Shown piece by piece: positions 59,199-64,000 of a stretch of 64,000 bases of DNA (within the stretch, counting starts at the first letter, position 1; every line of letters begins with the position of its first letter). Origin of the DNA: Anastatus disparis (taxonomy: Eukaryota > Arthropoda > Insecta > Hymenoptera > Eupelmidae); NCBI GenBank assembly GCA_017163975.1, contig JAFFSR010000016.1, positions 1,276,001-1,340,000 of the forward strand, read 5' to 3'. The position numbers and the translations under genes are program-made. The notes beneath the pieces are model-generated. The model ran no database searches. It worked only from the letters and a program-made list of their open reading frames with translations, and was not told the DNA's origin.

Positions 59199-60456
59199 TG
59201 CTTATCAGCTATACGATATGGAAAAAGAAATAAGTATATTTTCGACCATATACATGATATCGAAAGTACTGATGTACCACAAAAAAAAATAATGAAGTTG
59301 GAAATAAAAGATACCAATAAATCCAACAAAAACGTAAAAAAAAAAATATTGTCAATTGACGATAATGTCGATGAAAACGAACGTGACTTTGTTACTGATT
59401 ATAATTTGAATAATCCTGACAAAATATTTCAGATTGATAGAGAAAATGTTAAGATTAACTCTGAAAATGACAGAGTGGATATCATGAATGATTGTCAGAT
59501 CCGTTCAAATATTATGAAAAATGGACTTGTAAAAACATTGAATTTTACAAGTATTCCTCCATTGAATTTACAATCGGCAGATATAAAGGTAGGTTTGATC
59601 ATCCGATACGTGATCAACGAATGTATGACAACAATTTGCAGTATGTTACACTTTATCCGAAAAATCATAAATTTAACCTTTTCAGTAAAGAGTATCAAAC
59701 TCTTTTTGGAGTTGGAAGGGAAGGATATATTGATGGAGATGTTATTGATTCTTTTTGTGCTATAAGAGAACATAAATGGCATAATATTTCCAGCATTCCA
59801 ACTCAAGTATCCACACTTCTTTTAGTCTCATTTAAAGAGAGTACTCCATCTAAAGATTGGATTATGTATAACATAAAAGCACACATAAAAGGAAAAATTC
59901 TTGTACCATATGTGCAAGAAGAACACTGGTGCTTATTTGTTATCGATATTGATAAAAGAAAAACTTATCATTTAGATCCACGCTTTGTGGACGAAGATTC
60001 TCTGCAATACGAAGAATTTTTTAATGAGAGGAGAAACCAATGCTTTTCAAATTTCCAAAAATATTGTGAAGTGTCTTCTACAATAAAAAGAAATTCATTA
60101 AATATTGCTAATGATTGGATTAATGCAGAATACAGAACGGAACGCCCAATACAAATGGATGCATTTAATTGTGGCCTTTTGTCATGTATTACATGGATTG
60201 CATAGGTCGCAACGTACCTTTTCATTTGAATTTTGATCCAATGAAATACCGAACTTACGTTGCAAAATTACTGTTGAAAAAATCAGTATGCATGAAAGAC
60301 ATTTGTCTACTGTGTTTTAGTAACAAAGTAACTAGATCAGTAACGTGCCGGCAATGTCTACGACTTGCTCATGAACGGTGTTTAGAACGATACAACATCA
60401 ACAAGTTTGAATTATGCTTTTTGTGTCGGAAAGCATCAAAAGTTTTGCTAGCTTGA
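59199..60456 (+). pseudogene. Ulp1-type (C48) protease with C-terminal PHD-like finger, attached to hAT
   Basis: The frame carrying the end of the transposase continues after a single TGA (59,196-59,198) into an open stretch that includes the ATG at 59,292 and an acidic/Lys-rich linker, then shifts near 59,510 into the protease. Catalytic motifs are VQEEHWCLFVIDI (His), TYHLDPRF (Asp) and RPIQMDAFNCGLLSC (Gln, Cys). After a further shift near 60,190 comes a Cx2C-x9-Cx2C-x4-H-x2-C-x11-Cx2C cluster (ICLLCFSNK...LAHERCLERY...LCFLC), which fits a PHD finger, ending at 60,456. Proteases of this fold usually cut ubiquitin-like proteins; a role in the transposon is inferred. It could be a separate gene or the C-terminal half of one polyprotein. 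Confidence 0.78.
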
Positions 60457-60752
60457 AGTCATATTTTATTAAAATGCTACAGCAGAACAAACTTTTCGAG
60501 TAGACATAGAACATATTATCTCGAAACTATACTTAGATTATAAAAGCAAGTTTAACGATACTGATGTTCCAGTAAACAAAAATATTTTGTTTACTAAATA
60601 ATGACACTTAATGGAAATATTAAGTGATCAATTAGGCTTTTAATATTGTGTACGTCTTTAATACAAGTGTTCACAACAAGGCCACACTTAGCGGAAACGT
60701 AAAGTGATTTGCTAGGCTTGTAATATAATAAACATTTTAAATAATATTATAT

Positions 60753-60808
60753 TACACACTAAGGGAGGTAAAGTATTGGGGTTGCCATTTAACCTCCCGT
60801 GGAGTGTA
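60753..60808. repeat. Hairpin within the array gap
   Basis: ACACTAAGGGAGGT pairs with AACCTCCCGTGGAGTGT around a GC-richer loop. It sits where a repeat copy would be expected but has different sequence. Confidence 0.7.
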
Positions 60809-60811
60809 CTA

Positions 60812-60899
60812 TTTTTCGCTATACCCCGGCCGAAACTATGACTTTTGTTTTTCGGCGCCGGAACGAAAGTCGTAGTTTCAGGCAGGATATGGCGAAAAA
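60812..60899. repeat. Foldback insertion within the array gap
   Basis: TTTTTCGCTATACC...GAAACTATGACTTTT pairs with GAAAGTCGTAGTTTC...GGATATGGCGAAAAA; 88 bp, centre CGGCGCCG. It probably interrupted an older, longer array. Confidence 0.85.
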
Positions 60900-61112
60900 G
60901 TGTTTATTATAAAGCCACATTTAATGGAAACGTTAATTGATTTATTAGGCTTTGGATACAGTAAACTCTTTATAAAGTTTTTATTATAAAGCCACATTTA
61001 ATGGAAACGTTAAATGATTAATCAGGCTTTTATTATGGTATACATTTCGAATGAAAGTGTATACTAAAAAGCCACCCTTGATTGAAAAATGAAGGGTTTC
61101 ATCATTTATTTC

Positions 61113-62240
61113 TCCCATCCAATTATAAACTGTTTAGTTTGCCAAAACAACGACTTCAATGTTTTTTTTTATCATGCTTTCGATAATAAAAAGTTAGAAA
61201 ATATTGAAATAGTTATCCGCGGTAAAACAAAATTGTTTGTATGAGTTAATAGCTTACTTTAATCATAATATTAATGAATTGTCGAGTCGTTCTTTTGGCA
61301 AAATAAACTTGTACTTCAGGTAGTTATTACCCAGTTATATCATAAAAATTCATTGTCTTAAAATGCTTTAAAATTATCACAATTTAAAAACATCAGAAAT
61401 AAGTGGTAGAAATTTCTAAATGATTTTCCGTTTCTAAATTGAGATATAGACATTTAAAAATTGCAATTGAAACGTGGATTTGTTAAAAATTGTAATTTTA
61501 AAGTTCTGTATCTCAATTTCGAAACAGTAAATTGTTTTGAAATTTGTACCGCCCATTTATGATATTTTTCAATATTGATAAGAATTTGAAATAATTTGTA
61601 AGACAATGAATTTTTATGGTGTTTTGGAGTATTGAACTACCTTAAAAACTTATATACAAAATTGTGATTGTAACATTATCGATCAAAAACGTGAATAGTC
61701 AATATTCCGATTTAATATCGCCCTAAACGTCGAAGTCACTATGACCAATATGGCTATACAGATACGTGTGTGATATGTAATATGTGATAGAATTTCGTTG
61801 TAACAATTATAACTATAATTACTTTGTGTAAATAGTAACATTTAGAAAAAAAGTCATTATTAATAATTTCTGTACAAATATAGTAAAGAATATAATTTTA
61901 AAAGCTCAGTCCATCAAAGTAAAACTCGACTCTAGTAACATAAATAAATTTCCTTAAGGAATAAACTGTTACTTTAGTTTTAATGTTATCGAAATAAAAC
62001 TTTAAAATTTGTTTTGACATGTTTTAATAATTTTTTTTTTAAATATGTAATATTAATTGAACATATAATAGTCCAGGTGACACGATATGAATAGTTCATA
62101 AACTATAATTTTATGAATTAATCTTAACATTACACAGAACCACTTTCTTTCAATATTAGGAGTCTATAAATACTAATTTATGACATGTTTCAAAATCGAT
62201 TCGATAACCTTCATATGAAAACAGTTAACCTTTTCTTACA
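61113..62240. other. AT-rich DNA with one foldback
   Basis: No gene seen. It includes the foldback at 61,318-61,642. The remainder is plain AT-rich sequence. Confidence 0.5.
61318..61642. repeat. Foldback MITE, ~325 bp
   Basis: AGGTAGTTATTACCCAGTTA at the left faces TGGAGTATTGAACTACCT at the right. Inner arms CATAAAAATTCATTGTCTTA and AAGACAATGAATTTTTATGG, and AAATTGAGATATAGACATTT / AAAGTTCTGTATCTCAATTT, pair well. Confidence 0.85.
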
Positions 62241-62465
62241 CGCTTTTCTTGAGCTTGCTTCCACGTCTGTCTGTCTGTAATCAAATCTTACACGCTCGAT
62301 TTGGAGGCACTTTTTGTCGATGGAAATTTATGAAATTTGGCACAGACCTTGGTCTCCGATGACAATACAATAATCTGTTGTCCATGTCAGCGATGACGGG
62401 GGAAAGCAAGTCATCTCCAAGGAAGTACAAGTGGGGAGGCTTTCGCTGGGTAGAGGCGAGTTGTT
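62240..62465 (+). repeat. Probable dispersed repeat, GC-richer
   Basis: A GC-richer island (CACGTCTGTCTGTCTGTAAT, then ACACGCTCGATTTGGAGGCA and TTTATGAAATTTGGCACAGA) resembling dispersed repeats I associate with insect genomes, with boundaries close to a composition change on either side. Single copy in this window, so the call rests on composition and memory. Confidence 0.3.
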
Positions 62466-62599
62466 AAAATGTTGTTGAGTTAATAGTTGTAGAAAATGCA
62501 TTTTTTAATAAAAAATATTTAACACAAGCTTTAAAAAAAAAAAATTACTCATAGAAAATTCAATTTTAACTAAAAAATAGAAAATAAAATTTTAAAATA

Positions 62600-62872
62600 T
62601 TTAAAAACACGCTATTTACGAATCACAAATGGAAAAAAGGAGTAAAAATACTTCTTGTGTATTAAATAAATTAATTTACTTTTTTGAAATTACTTTTATA
62701 TATTTCATTGCGATGATTAAAGGAAAATTTTCGTTGTCAAATTTTATTTTAATCATCGGAATGAACTATGTAAAAGTAATTTCAAGAAAGTTAATTAATT
62801 TATTTAATACTTTTTAGTGTATTTTTACACGCTTTTTTTCCATTTGTGATTCTTAAAAAGCGTGTTTTTAAA
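62600..62872. repeat. Foldback MITE, ~270 bp
   Basis: TTTAAAAACACGCTATTTACGAATCACAAATGG at the left is answered by CCATTTGTGATTCTTAAAAAGCGTGTTTTTAAA. Inner arms AATTACTTTTA...CGATGATTAAA and TTTAATCATCG...TAAAAGTAATT pair too. The 62-codon ORF inside has no meaning beyond this palindrome. Confidence 0.88.
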
Positions 62873-63113
62873 ATGTTTTTTTTTTTTTTTTAATTTTTTT
62901 TTCTTCTGAGAGACAAGTGGACTATTGAGAAACTGGTATGATCGAACCCTACGGTTATTATTTATGATATAGAAATAATTAGATTGTTATTATCATTATT
63001 AATCGTATTATTATAATCATTATTATTAATATCGCCTTTATTAGAGTATGATATTATTATTTATCATCATCAATATTTATTGAAATCATTAATAGTGCTG
63101 TTTCTGATTACAG

Positions 63114-63295
63114 GGTAACAGCAATGTCAGATTCATCTGAAAAGGTAATTCTTTAAACCGAATGAGACAATCAACAACTGAATGGTTTTTTAAATTATAT
63201 AATTTTTTTATTTTTAGAAAGATAGTGATGAAACTGTTGACGAGAAAGTTACAAAATTAGCAACAGAGCTACTTGAGAAATGGAAAAAAATAAAG
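63114..63295 (+). CDS. First coding exons of a gene running off the window
   Basis: Exon 63,114-63,144 follows a TTCTGATTACAG acceptor and holds a short 5' UTR and the ATG at 63,124 (MSDSSEK, then AAAG|GTAATT). The next exon, 63,218-63,295, follows TTATTTTTAG, adds 26 codons (KDSDETVDEKVTKLATELLE, then KWKKIK) and ends AAAG|GTATTT. Both are in phase 0. The acidic start and the L..ELLEKWKK helix are reminiscent of the TFIIS N-terminal/LW-type helix bundle found in transcription factors, but 33 residues are too few to assign. Downstream exons were not found in the last 700 bp. Confidence 0.55.
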
Positions 63296-64000
63296 GTATT
63301 TATAAGTAATTACTTATTAGTTAAACAAATTTATAATTTTCATTTATTGTTTCTACATTCTTATACGCAAGAGAAAGATTTAATAAAATCAATTTAATAG
63401 CATTGCGTAAATTTAATTGGAAAAATGAATCTATTTTGATTATATGTTTAAAATATCAGAGTAAACCTTCGCGATCAACGCGCTTTAATTTCGTCGTTTC
63501 ATTACACAGCTTATTTTTATTTTAATGAAACTTATTTTTACAAAATATCTAGTATTTATTTTCTTTCCTATAAATTAAATAATATTTAAATTGAATAATT
63601 GAGAACTTAATAATCATAATGTTTTCAAATGTCGCGGATATGTTTACAACTGTGCGAAAAGCGCACATATCTCAAGGTTTTGTATACATACAGTTACATA
63701 ATCAAGAATAGGCATGAATTTGTATATTCCAAACTTTAATAAATATTATTTCATTAAAAAAATCAGACTATTTAAATTAAGGAGGTTAGTGCGCACAGGA
63801 CCGTATTTACTCAGGGCCCCGCAATAAGGAACAAAATATTATTTTATTATAGAATTATTTTCATAAAAAGTGTAAATAATTTATTATTATAGTTGTAACT
63901 TCAATTATATTTAACTCAGTTTAACAAAAATTCTGTTTATATATGCACACCTTCCCTCTCGTGTTTTACTCGATGAAAACTTCGGCGAGATAGTCCATTA
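63296..64000 (+). other. Intron or downstream sequence, nothing resolved
   Basis: AT-rich sequence after the donor at 63,296. I could not identify the next exon. It is probably part of a long intron of the gene starting at 63,124. Confidence 0.4.

Larger units (their letters stand above)
60601..61112 (+). repeat. Array of ~78 bp-spaced hairpin repeats downstream of hAT genes
   Basis: Five copies of an approximately 40-base motif, AAGCCA-CATTTAAT-GGAAAC-GTTAAATG-ATTAATC-AGGCTTTT in its best form. The GCC (or GAC) anchors are at 60,603, 60,681, 60,914, 60,991 and 61,071. Each folds as an inner stem closed by an outer AAGCC/GGCTT stem. Stems differ but stay paired: CACTTAAT/ATTAAGTG (copy 1), CATTTAA/TTAAATG (copy 4), CCCTT/AAGGG (copy 5). 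The gap between copies 2 and 3 equals three periods and holds two unrelated hairpins. Whether it acts as DNA (transposase binding) or RNA (3' end structure) is unknown. Confidence 0.8.
56660..61115 (+). mobile_element. hAT-like transposon with Ulp1-PHD module and hairpin array
   Basis: Plus-strand coding region 56,777-60,456 (zinc fingers, hAT transposase, Ulp1-type protease, PHD-like finger), followed by a hairpin array to 61,112. The element ends are not resolved: I found no clear short hAT terminal inverted repeats with an 8 bp target duplication. Frameshifts disrupt the transposase. Confidence 0.7.

Noticed and set aside
60601..60720. Known self-cleaving ribozyme (hammerhead or twister)
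   Set aside because: The CUGAUGA/GAAA core of hammerheads is absent and the twister core does not fit the conserved bases; only a stem-loop is supported.
60601..61112. CRISPR-like array
   Set aside because: Repeats vary, pair internally with compensatory change, are joined by non-unique AT-rich spacers, and lie in eukaryotic transposon DNA with no cas genes.

Overview
The window is very AT-rich, intron-containing, repeat-dense eukaryotic DNA. Decayed fragments with introns that I read as HUWE1 and CMTR1, a Polinton/Maverick, a hAT-type and a Mutator-like (MULE) element, and dozens of foldback MITEs all fit an arthropod. I would guess an insect, perhaps a hymenopteran, but nothing here proves the order. 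There are no bacterial-style operons and I found no tRNA or rRNA.

Layout. 1-6.3 kb: AT-rich DNA with one long foldback and an old duplicated block. 6.3-14.3 kb: a decayed Polinton, all genes on the minus strand. From its 5' end they are packaging ATPase, small basic protein, a conserved unknown, integrase with chromodomain, penton-like protein, a pVI-like peptide, major capsid protein, a second conserved unknown and the adenovirus-type cysteine protease. PolB is missing. Most genes carry stops or frameshifts, and the penton gene is split by two foldback insertions. 18-22.4 kb: minus-strand gene debris (HUWE1, CMTR1 twice, and an unrecognised gene in two and a bit tandem copies of about 798 bp).

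22.56-42.71 kb is the most striking part: a unit of about 20 kb bounded by inverted repeats of about 1.3-1.4 kb. Inside, on the minus strand, is an intact ORF of about 1,065 codons. It fuses a Mutator-like DDE transposase, a YqaJ/lambda-type exonuclease and a C-terminal Ulp1-type (C48) protease. A spliced minus-strand gene for a basic/acidic protein with one membrane segment ends just upstream of it. Diverging on the plus strand is an intact five-exon gene (260 aa) for an RGG-box, coiled-coil, proline-rich protein whose stop codon lies inside the right inverted repeat. I read this as a large, recently active MULE-like transposon with its own accessory genes, or one that has captured genes.

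42.7-56.6 kb: AT-rich DNA with no convincing long gene but many long palindromes, including a nested foldback element at 48.1-50.9 kb. 56.7-61.1 kb: a plus-strand hAT-like element with two BED-like zinc fingers, a transposase broken by frameshifts that sit almost all in A/T runs, then a Ulp1-type protease with a C-terminal PHD-like finger in the same frame after one TGA. It is followed by an array of hairpins on a 77-80 bp period, some pairing by compensatory changes. The last 1 kb holds the first coding exons of a plus-strand gene that runs off the window.

A recurring theme is that three unrelated mobile elements here (Polinton, MULE, hAT) each carry a cysteine protease of the Ulp1/adenain fold. 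In two of them it is fused, or nearly fused, to the transposase.
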